From positions 40,203,607 to 40,267,606 of the forward strand of contig NC_053150.1 in the NCBI RefSeq assembly GCF_016808335.1: a stretch of 64,000 nt of DNA, written 5' to 3'. Source of the DNA: Panicum virgatum. Taxonomy: Eukaryota; Streptophyta; Magnoliopsida; Poales; Poaceae. Numbering within the stretch: position 1 is the first letter of the stretch; each line of letters opens with the position of its first letter. Positions 1 through 12,000 of this stretch are shown here, piece by piece. The notes beneath the pieces are model-generated. The model ran no database searches, was not told the origin of the DNA, and saw only the letters and a program-made list of their open reading frames with translations. The position numbers and the translations under genes are program-made.

Positions 1-796
1 GTTCTCCTCTCCCACCAAGTCATGGAGATGTGGGGAGACTAAGGGAGTCCACACGTGCGTCGGCTCAGCTAGACGCGCGTATGCAGCACCTGTGTAGGTG
101 GTCCGCCAAAATCAGGCCCCTACCCTTGCGGGGACGTGGCTTCCTTTTGCTGTTTTATTTTTTATGACTCGGCTGTCGAGTTGATCTGAGATAGAATTCC
201 TTGTCCGATTGGGATCGTGGTCGCGGCACGAGGTCGGTTCGGGTATCTATATAAGTAGCCTACCAGCCAGCCGCCAGATACATCTCAACCGACCTAGGGT
301 TTTGCCACCTACGCTGCTGCGCGGCCACCGTTGCCTCCTTCATCCCGAGGGCCGACGTGCATCTGCGATCGAGAGAGCAGGTCTCCCGAACCCTTCGTCT
401 TCGAGATCCTGCACTAGGAGTGGGTGAATAAGGTTTTTAGGCACAAGGAGTGGACGAATAAGGTTTTTAGGAAGCACTCCACGCGACTGCTTGTTGTCTT
501 TGCCACGAGTCATCCTCGTACCTTCGCTGCCGGGCGGCATCGTCGTCGGCATCTCCATCAGCTGCTTCATTGAGTCAAATACAGTTTCCGCACCGACTAC
601 ATCGAGTCATTCTACGTCGACGCCTTCAATATGGGACCGATAGGTACGAACATATTGATCTAATCTCTCGGTTAATCATGTTCTACGAGATTTTCATGTT
701 GTTCGTTTTGTCTAGTATAGATGCATGCTATTTTCATCAATCTTAATCATGATCTATATTTGAAATTTAATCTGGAAATTGTCTAATTATTTAACA
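1..796 (+). mobile_element. 5' LTR (partial) of degenerate copia element copia-1
   Basis: Positions 1-796 align with the 3' LTR at 5367-6133, so the window opens about 140 bp inside the 5' LTR. Shared blocks include the first 60 bases and the end, ...TAATTATTTAACA here against ...TAATTACTTAACA there. The two copies differ by many substitutions and indels, which points to an old insertion. The 5' copy carries a private tandem duplication near 412-470. No TGGTATCAGAGC primer site follows the LTR; only about 40 bp separate it from gag, so the leader appears deleted. Confidence 0.85.
412..470 (+). repeat. 29-bp tandem duplication inside the copia-1 5' LTR
   Basis: Two adjacent units, each ending GAATAAGGTTTTTAGG, lie here. 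The matching place in the 3' LTR (about 5759-5790) has one unit. The duplication therefore arose in this LTR after insertion, or was lost from the other. Confidence 0.75.
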
Positions 797-835
797 ACCC
801 GAAAAACTTATTTTAGACAATTTCTAGAATTGACT

Positions 836-1771
836 ATGGCTGGTTTAGCTGATGCGCTGAAGCTAGATGTTAAGTTCTCTAACCTGCAGAGGTGGCGAGT
901 TAAGGTCAAGCTCTGGCTGATTGCTTTGAATGTATTTTGGGTTAGTGGAGGCAAACCTAAGGATGAACTATCTACTGAAGAGCAAAAGAGGTTCACCGAT
1001 GCCAACACTATCTTTGTGGGATGCATCCTAAGCGTGCTAGACAATGTTATGTTTGATCATCACATGCACATCAATGATGCTAAAGAGTTGTGGGACACTC
1101 TGGAGGCTAAGTATGGTACACCTGATGAGAGAACTAGACTATATCTTACTGAGAGCTTTCATGATTATCAAATGGTTGATAATCGCCTTGTTGTAGAGCA
1201 AGCTAATGAGATACAGACCATTGCTAAGGAACTTGAGCTCTTAAAATGTGAGTGTGACCTACCGGATGCTTTTGTGGCTGGATGCACTATTGCAAAGTTG
1301 CCTCCATCTTGGAGGAACTTTGCCACAATTCTAAAACATAAGAGAACAAAGATATCAGTCAAAAGTTTGATAGGTTCTCTTGATGTTGAGGAGAAAGCTC
1401 GGGGTAAGGACACAAATAAAAGAGCCAAGGGCCAGTGCAGTGCCAACATGGTTCAGAAAAAGCACAGCAAGAATAAAGGGAAGAACAAGCCTAATAAGAC
1501 TACCAACTTCAAGAAGAAGAAGGTGTACAAAGCTAATTTGACATGCTTCACATGTGGTGAACTTGGGCACTTTTCCAAGGATTGTTCTCAATGGGTGGAT
1601 TGTCGAGGGAAAAATAGCAATGATGTCAACAAGGTGGCAGCTAGCAATGCTGAAGCAGGGTATGGTAATCTACCTACTATACTTTCAGTATTTCAATCTC
1701 CTAATTGGTGGATTGATATGGGTGCTAATGTTTATGTATGTTTTGACATTAATATATTCACTTCTTATTAG
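836..1771 (+). pseudogene. copia-1 gag with start of protease
   Basis: Retrotransposon capsid/nucleocapsid protein, which in a live element packages element RNA in cytoplasmic virus-like particles. I take the ATG at 836; the reading frame is open further upstream but runs into the LTR. About 310 residues are open. A UBN2-type copia gag region (LWDTLEAKYG) leads to a lysine-rich stretch and one CCHC knuckle, CFTCGELGHFSKDC, near residue 250. It then reads into a protease-like WWIDMGANVYVC in which the catalytic DTG has become DMG, and stops at 1771. The next frame (1793 on) carries the downstream pol regions, so a frameshift or stop separates the two. The lost catalytic residue and the pol breaks mark it as dead. 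Confidence 0.85.
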
Positions 1772-4684
1772 GCCACGCAGGGTAGCTCCGACTTGATGGG
1801 GAACGGGTCGCATGCTTCTGTTCTTCGCGTTGGCATGGTGGATCTGAAGTTTACTTTAGGGAAGATCATGCAGCTAAAGAACGTAAAGCATGCCCCGTCT
1901 ATGAACAAGAATCTCGTTAGTGGTTCTTTTCTGTGTAGAGAAGGGTTTAAGGTAGTGTTAGAGTCTAATAAAGTCGTTGTTTCTAAACATGGATTATTTA
2001 TTGGTAAAGGCTATGAGTGCGGAGGCTTGTTTCGCTTTTCTCTTTCAGATTTTAGCAATAAGTGGTTGAACCATATTTGTGGCGGTGTGGATGATATTGC
2101 GAATACATGGCACTCTCATTTATGTCACATTAATTTTGGCCTTATGAATCAACTTTCCAGTATGCTTTTAATTCCAAATTTCACCCTTGCCAAAGGTTCT
2201 AAGTGCCATAGTTGTGTGCAATCAAAGCAACCTCGGAAGCCTCATAAGGCGGCTAAGGAGAGACATTTGGCACCTCTAGAACTCATACACTCTGACTTGT
2301 GCGAGATGAATGGTTTGTTGACTAAGGGTGGAAAGAGATATTTCATGATGTTGATTGATGATGCGACTAAGATTTTGCTATGTTTACTTGCTCAAAACTA
2401 AGGACAAGACGTTAAACTACTTTAAAATCTATAAATCCGAAGTTGAAAATCAACTAGAGAGAAAGACTAAACATCTTAGGTCAGCTCGTGGTGGTGAGTA
2501 TTTTCCTGAAGTCTTTGATGATTTCTATATGGAACATGGTATTATTCATAAGAGAACACCTCCCTATTCACCTGAATCTAACGGGATTGCCGAGAGGAAA
2601 ACCGCACGCTAACTGACTTGGTGAATGCCTTGTTATACACCGCTGGTTTATCTAAGGCATGGTGAGGGGAGGCTGTGTTGACTTCATGTCATGTCCTAAA
2701 TAGAGTTCCTAATAGAAATAAAGACAAAACTCCTTATGAGGAGTAGGTTGGGAGAAAACCATCATTTTCTTACTTGCGTACTTGAGGATGCTTGGCGAAA
2801 TTCAGTGTACCAATCAACAAGAAACACAGCTTGGGCCTAAAATAGTGGATTGCGTCTTCCTGGGATATGCTCAGAGGAGCATTGCTTATAGATTTTGAGT
2901 AGTAAAATATGATGTGCCTGATATGTATGTTAATACTATTATGGAATCTTGTGATGCTACATTTTTTGAGAATATATTTCCAATGAAAGATATGCATAGC
3001 ACTTCTAAATTTTCTTTTGAGTTAATTCCTGAACCTGTTCTACCTGTTGAGTTTTCTGAACAACCTCTCGAGGAAATCATAGAGGAGAATGACAATGAAT
3101 GTCTTAGAAAGAGTAAGAGACAAAGGGTTGGAAAATCGTTTGGTGGTAATTTCATTGTGTATCTCATTGATGATACTCCCACCTCTATTGCTGAGGCGTT
3201 TGCATCTCCGAATGCAGACGATTGGAAAGAAGCGGGCCATAATAAGATGAACTCGATTCTTTTTAATGGGACATTGGAGGTAGTCAAACGGCCGTATGGT
3301 TGTAAACCTGTTGGCTGTAAGTGGGTGTTCAAGAAGAAGCTTAGGCTTGCTGGTACGATTGAGAAGTACAAAGCTCGGCTTGTGGCCAAAGGTGAAGATT
3401 TGTTTGATACTTATTCTCCTGCTGCTAGAATGACCACTATTCGAGTACTACTTCCCCTGGCTGCCTCGTATGGTCTTCTCGTTCATCAAATGGACGTGAA
3501 GATAGCTTTCCTTAATGGAGAGCTGGACGAGGAAATTTACATGGAATAGCCTGATGGGTTTGTGGCTAAGGGTCAAGACAAAAAGGTGTGTAAATTATTG
3601 AAATCTTTGTATGGCCTAAAATAAGCTCCTAAGCAATGGCATGAGAAATTTGATACTACATTGACTTCAGCGAGCTTTGCTATTAATAAAGCTGATAGAT
3701 GTGTATACTATCGCTATGGTGGGGTGAAGGGGTTATTTTGTGCCTTTATGTGAATGATATATTAATCTTTGGCACAAGCATTGATGTGATCAATGAGGTC
3801 AAGACTTTCCTATCAAAGTAGTTTGATATGAAAGATCTAGGAGAAGCTAATGTGAATCTCAAGATCAAGCTGATTAAGGATGAGAGTGGGATTACCCTTT
3901 CTCAATCCCATTATGTGGAGAAGATCTTGACTCGTTTCGATTATATGGATAGCAAGCCTTCTCCTTCACCATATGATCCCAGTGTGACATTGAGAAAGAA
4001 TAAAAGAGTTGGTATAGACCGATTGAGATACTCTTAGATTGTAGGTTCGTTCATGTATCTTTCTAGCACAACGAGACCTGATATCTTATTTGATGTGAGC
4101 AAACTAAGTAGGTTCATGTCAAATCTGGTTTGTCATGCACTTGAAAGGGTTATGTGCTAATTGAAAGGGACTATAAGCTATGGGATTCACTATTTAGGGC
4201 ACCCTGCAGTGGTTGAAGGATAGTGGCTTGAACTGGATATCTGATGTTGATGAGCTCTATGCTACTAGTGGGTATGTTTTTACCATTGGTGGTGGTGCTG
4301 TGTCATGGAGGTCTTGCAAATAGACCATTTTGACTAGGTCAACCATGGAGACAAAGCTCACTACTTTAGAAACAACCACTATAGAGGTAGAGTGGCTGCG
4401 TGAGCTTTTGATGGACTTGCCGATGGTTGGAAAACCAATTCCAGCTATCCTTATGCACTGTGACAATCAAACCGTGATTGCTAAAGTCAATAGTTCTAAG
4501 GATAATACGAAGTCATCAAGACATTTTTAAAGATGCTAAAATCTATCAGGGAGTTGAGAAACTCCGGAGTTATAAGTGTGACTTATATTCAAGCAGACCA
4601 AACCTGGCAAATCCCTTTAGTAAAGGGCTATCACAAAATGTGATAGAAGGTGCATCGAGGGAGATGGGTTTGAGACCCGTATAA
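1772..4684 (+). pseudogene. copia-1 pol remnant (integrase, RT, RNase H)
   Basis: Copia-order pol in several broken frames. 1793-2401 holds the pre-integrase region (WHSHLCHINF, CHSCVQSK) and the integrase start (LIHSDLCEMNG, an Asp of the DDE triad). 2400-2612 continues the integrase (LRSARGGEY, in which the usual SD has changed to SA; SPESNGIAERK). 2914-3549 holds the RT start (CKWVFKKKL, QMDVKIAFLNGELDEEIYME). 3550-3827 is RT with several stops (LYGLK then stop). 3828-4037 is the RT connection. 4038-4684 is RNase H (STMETKLTTLETTT, CDNQTVIAKVNSSKDN) ending in REMGLRPV. Many stops and frameshifts, and a changed integrase Asp, make it non-functional. The lineage within copia is uncertain. 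Confidence 0.88.
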
Positions 4685-5224
4685 GTTCACATAGTGGTAT
4701 AACCCAGCCTTTGGGATCAGAGATCCCGTGAATTAGGTCCTTGAAAAAACAAGCTATGGGTGAACTGAGGAGAGTAACTTTACACCCTCTCTAAGTGAAG
4801 ATGCAATACTCTCAAAAGTTGTAAGGCAGGTTGGTTTTATGCCTTAATGCGGTTCTGTTAGCTTTGATTAGTAAAGGTGTTGTCCTACAGAGCATTCTTG
4901 AAAGAACGCACCTATATGAGTCTGGCTATCTAACGTCGCAGTCTATGACATGTGGGTAATCCCTAGTAAACTCATGAAGAGACCAGGAAGTATGATGCAC
5001 ATGCTTCACCTGTGGAGTGAAACCAGGTACTAGTTATGACTTTGAGTGAAACCTGTTCGCATAAAACTTGCAATTCAAGGCCTAGTCCATTGTCTAAGTC
5101 GTGAATTGGTGTAGTGAAGTTCTAGGCAGAAGTTTAATTTAATAGTATCTGCTGAAAACGATGGCATATAAAAGTAGCGAATGTTGGCAAATCTCTAAAT
5201 GGGTATTTGAGATCTAGTGGGGAT
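4685..5224 (+). other. copia-1 3' untranslated region with polypurine tract
   Basis: About 540 bp between the end of RNase H and the 3' LTR, with no ORF of note. It ends in AGTGGGGAT (5216-5224), a polypurine tract that would prime plus-strand DNA, directly before the LTR start. Confidence 0.65.
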
Positions 5225-6133
5225 TATTGGAATTAATGGATCCTAGCCAATGTAATATTCATGCAATTACTAGAAAATCTCAAAGGCCCATGTACGAGGG
5301 CAAGAGGAGTAGAGTTTAGTCCCGCCTTGCTAGTGGAGGTGCAAAACCACCGACTTAAAAGTAGAGGTTCTCCTCTCCCACCAAATCATGGAGGTGTGGG
5401 GAGACTAAGGGAGTCCACACGCACTCGCTCGCTCGGCTCGACTAGGCTGGGCGCGCGTACCCCTGGCTTTACTGGGCGCAGCTTCCTTTTGCTATTTTAT
5501 TTTTTTGACTTTGGCCATCAAGTTGATCTGAGATAGAATCCTTATCCGATTGGGATCATGGTCGCGACTCGCGACACGAGGTCGATTCGGGTATTTATAT
5601 AAGCAGCCTACTGGCCGGCCGCCAGATACACCTCAACCGACCTAGGGTTTTGCCACCTACGCTGTTGCGCCGCCACCGTCGCCTCCTTCATCCCGAGTGC
5701 TGACATGCATCTACGATCGGGAGAGCAGGTCTTCGGAACCCTTCGCTTTGACATCCTGCATCGGGAGTGGGGGAATAAGATTTTTGGGAAGCGCTCCGCG
5801 CGACTGCTCGCTGTCTTCGTCATGGGTTGTCCTTGTACCTTCGCTGTTGGGCGGCATCGTCGTTGGCATCTCCATCAGCTGCTTCATTGAGTCGACTACA
5901 ACGTCCGCGCTGACAACATAGAGTCGTTCTACGTCGATGCCTTCAATACGAGATCGGCTCTAGCTGCCGATAGGTACGAACATATTGATCTAATATCTCG
6001 GTTAATCATGTTCTGCGAGAAATTCGTGCTGTTCATTTTATCTAGTACCATAGAGAGATGCATTCTAGTTTCATCAATCTTGACCATGATCTATTTTTGA
6101 AATTTAATCTGGTTATTGCCTAATTACTTAACA
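5225..6133 (+). mobile_element. 3' LTR of copia-1
   Basis: About 909 bp. It starts TATTGGAATTAATGG right after the polypurine tract; the expected TG end looks mutated to TA. It ends ...CTTAACA at 6133. From 5367 it aligns with 1-796. A TATA-like TATTTATATAAG lies near 5591-5602, matching TATCTATATAAG near 244-255. Confidence 0.8.
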
Positions 6134-6500
6134 TTCTTAGCCAAGAAAATCGGTTTACTTTCACTTTGACATTGGCATCTGGTGCGTAAAAGATGTCTAA
6201 GGTGCTTAATTTAGCATTGGTGCTTTATATGTGCTAATTAATTATGTGGTTAAGCCTATCTAAGTACCGATTTGCATTGTACAAATTAGCTTTTATACCG
6301 GAGCTGTACAATTAGCTTTTATACCGGTGCTTAGAGTTGTGATGTTATAAACACCTATGTCTAAGCACCCTGCATTGGACATGCCTAAAATCTGCAACAA
6401 AATATGTCTAGACAGCGCATTTATTTGACATGGTACATTTTAAGCTTGAGCTAAAGTTAAAATAAGTTTGGCTTGTGATAAAACTAAGATGATATATAAT
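6134..6500. repeat. AT-rich non-coding DNA, possible MITE remnant
   Basis: There is no credible ORF. A motif close to GATGTCTAAGGTGCTTA near 6190 recurs inverted near 6355-6375 (TGTCTAAGCACC), as in a small inverted-repeat element. A 22-bp unit ending TTAGCTTTTATACCGG is repeated directly at about 6279-6302 and 6307-6328. Boundaries and family are not established. Confidence 0.3.
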
Positions 6501-6589
6501 TTGCAATGGACAAAGGAAAGAATAAAGCATCAAGAAAAAAACAAAAGAATATGATCGGGATACCTGTGGACATTTGAGCGGAAATGTAC

Positions 6590-6723
6590 CTTAAAAACTT
6601 CACCGAAACCTCCTTCCCCAAGTTTATTATCTTTTGCGAAGTTATCTGTTGCAGCTACCACGGCTGGTAGGTTAAACTGGTCCAGCTCAATGTAGCTAAT
6701 GTCCTCTTCATCGTTATTATTGT
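6590..6723 (-). pseudogene. Receptor-like Ser/Thr kinase exon fragment (start of kinase domain)
   Basis: The minus strand reads about 44 residues: an acidic linker ([12 protein letters not shown]), then [20 protein letters not shown], then [10 protein letters not shown]. This is the kinase N-lobe entry and glycine-rich ATP loop of plant receptor-like kinases; the ATDNF...LGEGGFG signature is typical of the cysteine-rich RLK and S-domain groups. The fragment ends at a canonical donor, AAG|GTACAT, with its last exon base at 6590. A pyrimidine-rich ACAG acceptor sits at 6723. An ATG at 6730 also lies in frame. It is therefore one exon, not a gene. No further kinase exon lies between it and the copia-1 LTR at 6133. 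The rest may lie left of the window beyond copia-1, or it may be lost. Confidence 0.7.
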
Positions 6724-6730
6724 CTGTCAT

Positions 6731-7037
6731 GTTTTACAATCAAGAGACACACAAGCATGACTAGAAGATAGATTGACAACAAAGTAAAATTCACATTTTT
6801 TAGAATATATCTTCTCGCAAAATGTTTGTCAAAAAAATTGTCCCATGAAAACCTAGGATGCCAATTGAAAATTTATCGTCATGTGACTTGCTGAGGTATA
6901 TATTCAAATTTAAATATATATCCCTTCACAGAGTTATAGGTAGCACATCCCAATGGAAAATCCTACTGGTTTTTAAAATATATATTGTACTCCCCGCCCT
7001 GCCCTAGTTTTTAAAATCCTACTGGTTAGCTAAGTGT
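6731..7037. other. AT-rich non-coding DNA upstream of the kinase exon
   Basis: On the minus strand this could be intron or 5' flank of the kinase fragment. It has AT-rich runs and no ORF or repeat that I can name. Confidence 0.4.
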
Positions 7038-7236
7038 AACGTTCCGTGCCAGCACTAGTGCCGCGCCGTCGGCCCAAGCATGGCACTATGGGTCTGTTTG
7101 GCAGCGTGGCTAAACCTAGCCTGGCTAGAAACTTGAGCCAGGCTAAGTAAAGCCCGGGCAAGACAATGCAATCCGGGAGTGTTTGGTTACACAAGTCCTT
7201 AGCTCTGGCCACAGTTAGCGGGTGTTTGGTTTGTTT
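7038..7236. mobile_element. Left part of a split inverted-repeat (TIR) element
   Basis: TGGCACTATGGGTCTGT (about 7081-7097) matches the reverse complement of the right end (about 14768-14786, TGGCACTATAGGGCCTGT). Further in, TGGCTAG...GAGCC also recurs inverted near 14720-14745. Copia-2 splits the unit at 7236. A direct repeat AACGTTC at 7038-7044 and 15292-15298 could be the target duplication of a larger unit. The ends look like a hAT or PIF/Harbinger MITE-type element, but I cannot settle the superfamily. Confidence 0.45.
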
Positions 7237-7730
7237 TGTAGGGAAACGGGTAGGCTACGCTAGCATCACTACCGCATATACCCAAGATACTTGCGAGTAG
7301 AAGATCATAGATCGTCACCACTAGACGCGCAGCGCAGCGGAAGAAGTCGCGCGTCGATGTAGAGGAAGTAGTCGATCACGTCCCACGAACCGAGCTCCTC
7401 GTACTTGATCCCAGCAGCCGATCAGCGCAGCAGTCGCAGCAGCGCCTCCACGGAGTCCACACGTACGGGGATGAAACGCCGGGCGTCGGTGTGCTAGCAC
7501 CGCACGCACGGCAAGGGCGGCGGCCGAGAGAGAGAGGGAGGGGCGGCGGCTAGGGAGGTGGCGCAGCTCACTGGGGTATCGCCCCCCTAGCCCCTCCCTC
7601 GTATATATAGGGCGTACTAATGGGCTTCTATCTCATAGGCCCATTAGTAACCCTAATCCCTCTTGGATTAATATCCTATTGGGCCTTTAAACCGTATTGT
7701 GATGATGGGCTCTTAGTCATATCACCAACA
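7237..7730 (-). mobile_element. 3' LTR of copia-2
   Basis: Read on the minus strand it starts TGTTGGTGATATGAC and ends TTTCCCTACA. The minus strand contains CTATATATACGAG, a likely TATA box (about 7600-7612). A plant-promoter-like, GC-rich stretch follows. Confidence 0.93.
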
Positions 7731-7742
7731 ATCTCCCACTTG
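7731..7742 (-). other. copia-2 polypurine tract
   Basis: The minus strand reads CAAGTGGGAGAT directly before the LTR start TGTTGG. This is the usual place and form of a copia plus-strand primer. Confidence 0.8.
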
Positions 7743-8683
7743 CACTAGAGACAATCATACAGGCAAGCTTTCCAACATTCCAAAGCCCTTAAGTGTGTGA
7801 CCCGTTAGGTTCATGTGTAGGTGGTCGTGATCGGAAATCATTTCCAAATCACAAGTCAATAGCGGCACCTAGCAGGGCATAGTGACTCACAAATACACAT
7901 AAAGATCATATCGGCCGAACCTTAGATATACTCATACACCGATCCCTTTGCCACACGATACCAGTCAAGCTCAAAGCGAGATGCGTGCCACCTTTGTGAT
8001 AGCTCGACCATTCTCTCGATCTAATAGTGGATTCTATTCATAACTAACCTTTAGTCATCATGACTAACTCTTTAATCACTTTGGCATGTCCATGCACTTT
8101 CAAATCCAACTATCTCGAGGGGCCCAGAGATATCTCTCCCGTTATCTAGGAGGGGCAAATTCCATCTTGATCTGCTCACATCCCATTCCATGTTTCATGA
8201 CACACATGTAAGCTACTTTTGTAACTACCCAGTCACGGAGTAGCGTTTAGCAGCCCCAAGATGCACCACTACACACAGTGAGAAACAATGGCGATCTCAG
8301 GTCTAAGGATCCAGTAGGTATAACACTCAAGAACAACTGATGGCACATACAAAATAACAATCCCAACATTGTCTTGGAGTGGGTCAATCCAACACCATGT
8401 TCACCAACATGTGTCCACATCATTAATCCGATATCTCCATATCCATGATCCGTGAAACATGATCATCAATTAATGCATGTGCTAGTCTCAACGTCGTTGT
8501 TGTCCCACACAACGACATAAACTAGGGATAATTTAGAATCATATCATTGTCAACAAAGAGTTTCACGAACAAGTCACATACTTGATAATCAATGTAAAAA
8601 ATAATCATCCATGGAACAAATAACAATTATTTATCATTACATAAACATACTCATGACACAAAAATCTCCCACGCACACTAGAA
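7743..8683 (-). other. copia-2 3' untranslated region
   Basis: About 940 bp between the RNase H stop and the polypurine tract. I see no ORF in it on the element strand. Confidence 0.7.
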
Positions 8684-9043
8684 TTACTGATGTAAGTATC
8701 TAATACCCATAGATCTCATGTGCGCCTCATGCTTTGGTTGTGGGAGAGGTTTCGTCAACGGATCAGCAACGTTTGAATCCGTGTGCACCTTGCAAACCTT
8801 CACATCACCTCTCTCAACAAAGTTACGGATGAGGTGATACTTCCGCATTATATGTCTGGACTTCTTAGTTGTTCTAGGCTCCTTTGCTAGTGCAACGGCA
8901 CCACTATTATCACAATAGAGGTCCACTGGACTGGACGCACTAGGAACAACACCCAAGTCAGAAACAAACTTTCTGATCCAAACAGCTTCTTTTGCAGCTT
9001 CGGAAGCTGCAATATATTCGGCCTCTGTCGTCGAATCAGCCAC
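8684..9043 (-). pseudogene. copia-2 RNase H C-terminal part (frameshifted from pol)
   Basis: RNase H removes the RNA strand after reverse transcription. This frame gives ADSTTEAEYIAASEAAKEAV, then VDLYCDNSGAVALAKEP, SRHIMRKYH and DSNVADPLTKPL, the standard copia RNase H motifs with catalytic Glu and Asp residues present. It overlaps the end of the main ORF by 8 bp in another frame. The true N-terminal part of the domain lies in the upstream ORF (YTDASFQTDKDDSKSQSGFV). A small indel near 9085-9100 and a probable Trp-to-stop change near 9060 separate the two. Otherwise the frame is intact to its stop. Confidence 0.9.
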
Positions 9044-12000
9044 CGTATCTTGCTTGGAACTCTTTCAGCTCACTGCCCCACCATTGAGACAAAACAAAAC
9101 CGGATTGCGATTTGGAGTCATCTTTGTCTGTTTGAAAACTAGCATCGGTGTAACCCTTTACAAGAAGCTCATCTTTGCCTCCAAATATTAGGAACATATC
9201 CTTAGTTCTTCTTAAGTATTTAAGGATACTCTTTACAATTGTCCAGTTAGCTTCACCGAAATCTGACTGATACCTGCTCGTAACACTTAGAGCAAAGGAA
9301 ACATCTGGGTGCGTGCAAAGCATAGCATACATGATCGACCCTATGGCTGAAGCATAAGGAATCGTACTCATCCTCTTTTGCTCATCAGGTGTCGTAGCAC
9401 ACTGACTCTTGCTTAGAGTAATGCCATGTGACATTGGCAAGAAACCTTTCTTGGAATCTTGCATGTTGAACCGATTCAATATCTTGTTAATGTACGTGTC
9501 TTGGCTTAATCCAATTAGCCTTTTTGATCTATCTCTATAGATCCTAATACCCAGAATATAAGCCGCCTCTCCTAAATCCTTCATCGAAAAACTCTTTTTC
9601 AATGAGGTTTTAACGGTTTCAAGCATTGGAATATCATTTCCGATCAGTAATATGTCACACTTACAGTCGACAGGTCTCACACTGTCAATTTGATCGACCA
9701 AGTTCCAAACTTGATTATCATGCATGGATTTTAACTCGGATTCCATGGCTTCACGCCATTTGTCGGAGTCGGGTCCCATCATTGCTTCTTTGTAGGTTAA
9801 GGGCTCATCATTTTCCATCAATAATACGTGGCGCTCCTCCGTAATCAGGAGGTTGAGCTTGTCAGTAGCGCGACGTGCCCTTATAGACCTTCGTGGGGCT
9901 GGTGCCTCAACTACGGGTTGTGCAACATCTTGCACATCCCGTGGATCTTCAGTGGGTGCTGAAATAGTTTCGGGTGTTTCCTGAATTTCTTCAAGTTGCA
10001 CCTTGCTCCCACTAAATCCTTTTGAGAGAAACTCCTTTTCTAAGAAAACACCATTGCGAGCGACAAACACTTTGCCTTCCGCCTTATTGTCAAAATAATA
10101 TCCTTTGGTTTCCCTAGGATACCCCACAAAGAAGCATTTGTCTGACTTTGGAGTGAGCTTATCTGACATCAAACGTTTGACATAAGCCTCACACCCCCAA
10201 ATTTTGAGAAAAGATAATCCGGAACGCTTCCCAGTCCATATCTCATATGGTATTTTCTCAACAGACTTACTTGGAACCCTATTCAGTGTGAACGCAGCAG
10301 TTTCAAGAGCATAACCCCAAAATGACAATGGAAGATCAGGTTGGCTCATCATGGACCTAACCATGTCCAACAATGTTCGGTTCCTCCGTTCGGATACCCC
10401 ATTCCATTGAGGCGTTCCGGGCGGAGTTAGCTGCGGAATAATTCCACATTGCTTCAAATGATCACCAAATTCAAGGCTCAAATATTCTCCTCCACGATCA
10501 GATCGCAGAAATTTAATTGTCTTGCCTAATTGATTTTGTACTTCATTCTGAAATTCTTTGAACTTTTCAAACGATTCAGACTTGTGCCTCATTAAGTAGA
10601 TATAGCCATATCTACTAAAGTCATCAGTGAAAGTAATGAAGTACTGAAAACCACCTCTGGCTATTGAGCTCATTGGTCCACATACATCGGTATGTACAAG
10701 TCCCAACAAGTCACTTGCCCTCTCACTATGACCAGCGAAAGGCGCTTTGGTCATCTTTCCAAGCAAACAAGACTCACATGTGTCAAATGATTCAAAATCA
10801 AATGAGCTTAACAATCCTTCTTTATGGAGTTGTTCAATGCGCTTCTCATTTATATGACCTAAGCGACAATGCCAAATAAAAGTGGGATTCAAATCATTTG
10901 GTCTAAGTCTCTTAGTATTAATGTTACAGACAGATTTATCCTCAAGATCAAGAACATATAATCCATTCACTAATGGACAATGAACATAAAAAATACCATT
11001 GCAAAAAATAGAACAACATTTGTTCTCTATTACAATCTTAAAATCACCAACTTCTTCCAAACATGAAGAAGAAATAATGTTCTTGCTCAAAGCAGGAATG
11101 CAATAATAATTATTTAATTCCAAAACTAATCCGGAGGGTAGAGACAAGTGGTAAGTGCCGACCGCCAATACCGCAACCTTTGCGCCATTGCCGACACGAA
11201 CGTCCAACTCGCCTCTTGCAAATCTTCTAGTCTCACTTAGACCCTGCAACGATTTGCAAGTGTGAATCATCGATCCAGTATCAAATACCCATGATTCACT
11301 AGAAGATAATGCAATATTTATTTCTATAACATTTATACCTGAAGTGGAAGTCTCACTTCCCTTCTTCTTCTTTTCTTCCAAGTACTTCTTGCAGTTCCTA
11401 GACCAATGTCCCTTTTCATGACAGTGTAAGCATTCATCCTCAGAAGTAGGGCCAGATTTGGCCTTAGGTGCTGGCTTTAGCTTAGAGCCCGAGGACTCAC
11501 CACTGGAACTCTTTTCCTTGCCTTTACCTTTGGGATTAGGAGGCGTCCAACGCTTCCTCTTTTTGTTCCCCTTCTGAATCATCATCACATGATTGGGATT
11601 CTTCTTAATGCTCTCCTCTGCTGTCTTTAGCATCCCATGCAACTCACTCAATGTTTTATCCAAGCCATTCATCTGAAAGTTCATGATAAAATGCTCATAG
11701 CTCGTCGGGAGCGACTGGAGAATAACATCAGTAGCCAAGTCTTGGTGAAGTTCAGAACCAAGTCTGTCCAAAGTCTCAATGTAACCAATCATTTTGATCA
11801 CATGAGGACTGACTGGGCTACCTTCTTGCAGCTTGCACGCAAACAAGGACTTTGAGATATTGAACCTCTCAGTCCTGGCTTGGTTCTGAAACATCCCACG
11901 CAGCCCCTCGATCATGGTATGAGCATCCGCATGCTCATACTGCTTCTGCAGATCAGGGGACATGGTGGCGAGCATCAGACAGCTGACATCAATTGAGTCA

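Noticed and set aside
1168..1591. Minus-strand ORFs over the copia-1 gag
   Set aside because: They are shadows of the plus-strand gag with its clear CCHC knuckle.
6530..6730. Complete small kinase-like protein of 66 residues
   Set aside because: The last 21 residues read through a canonical splice donor at 6589/6590 into intron-like DNA. Only the exon is supported.
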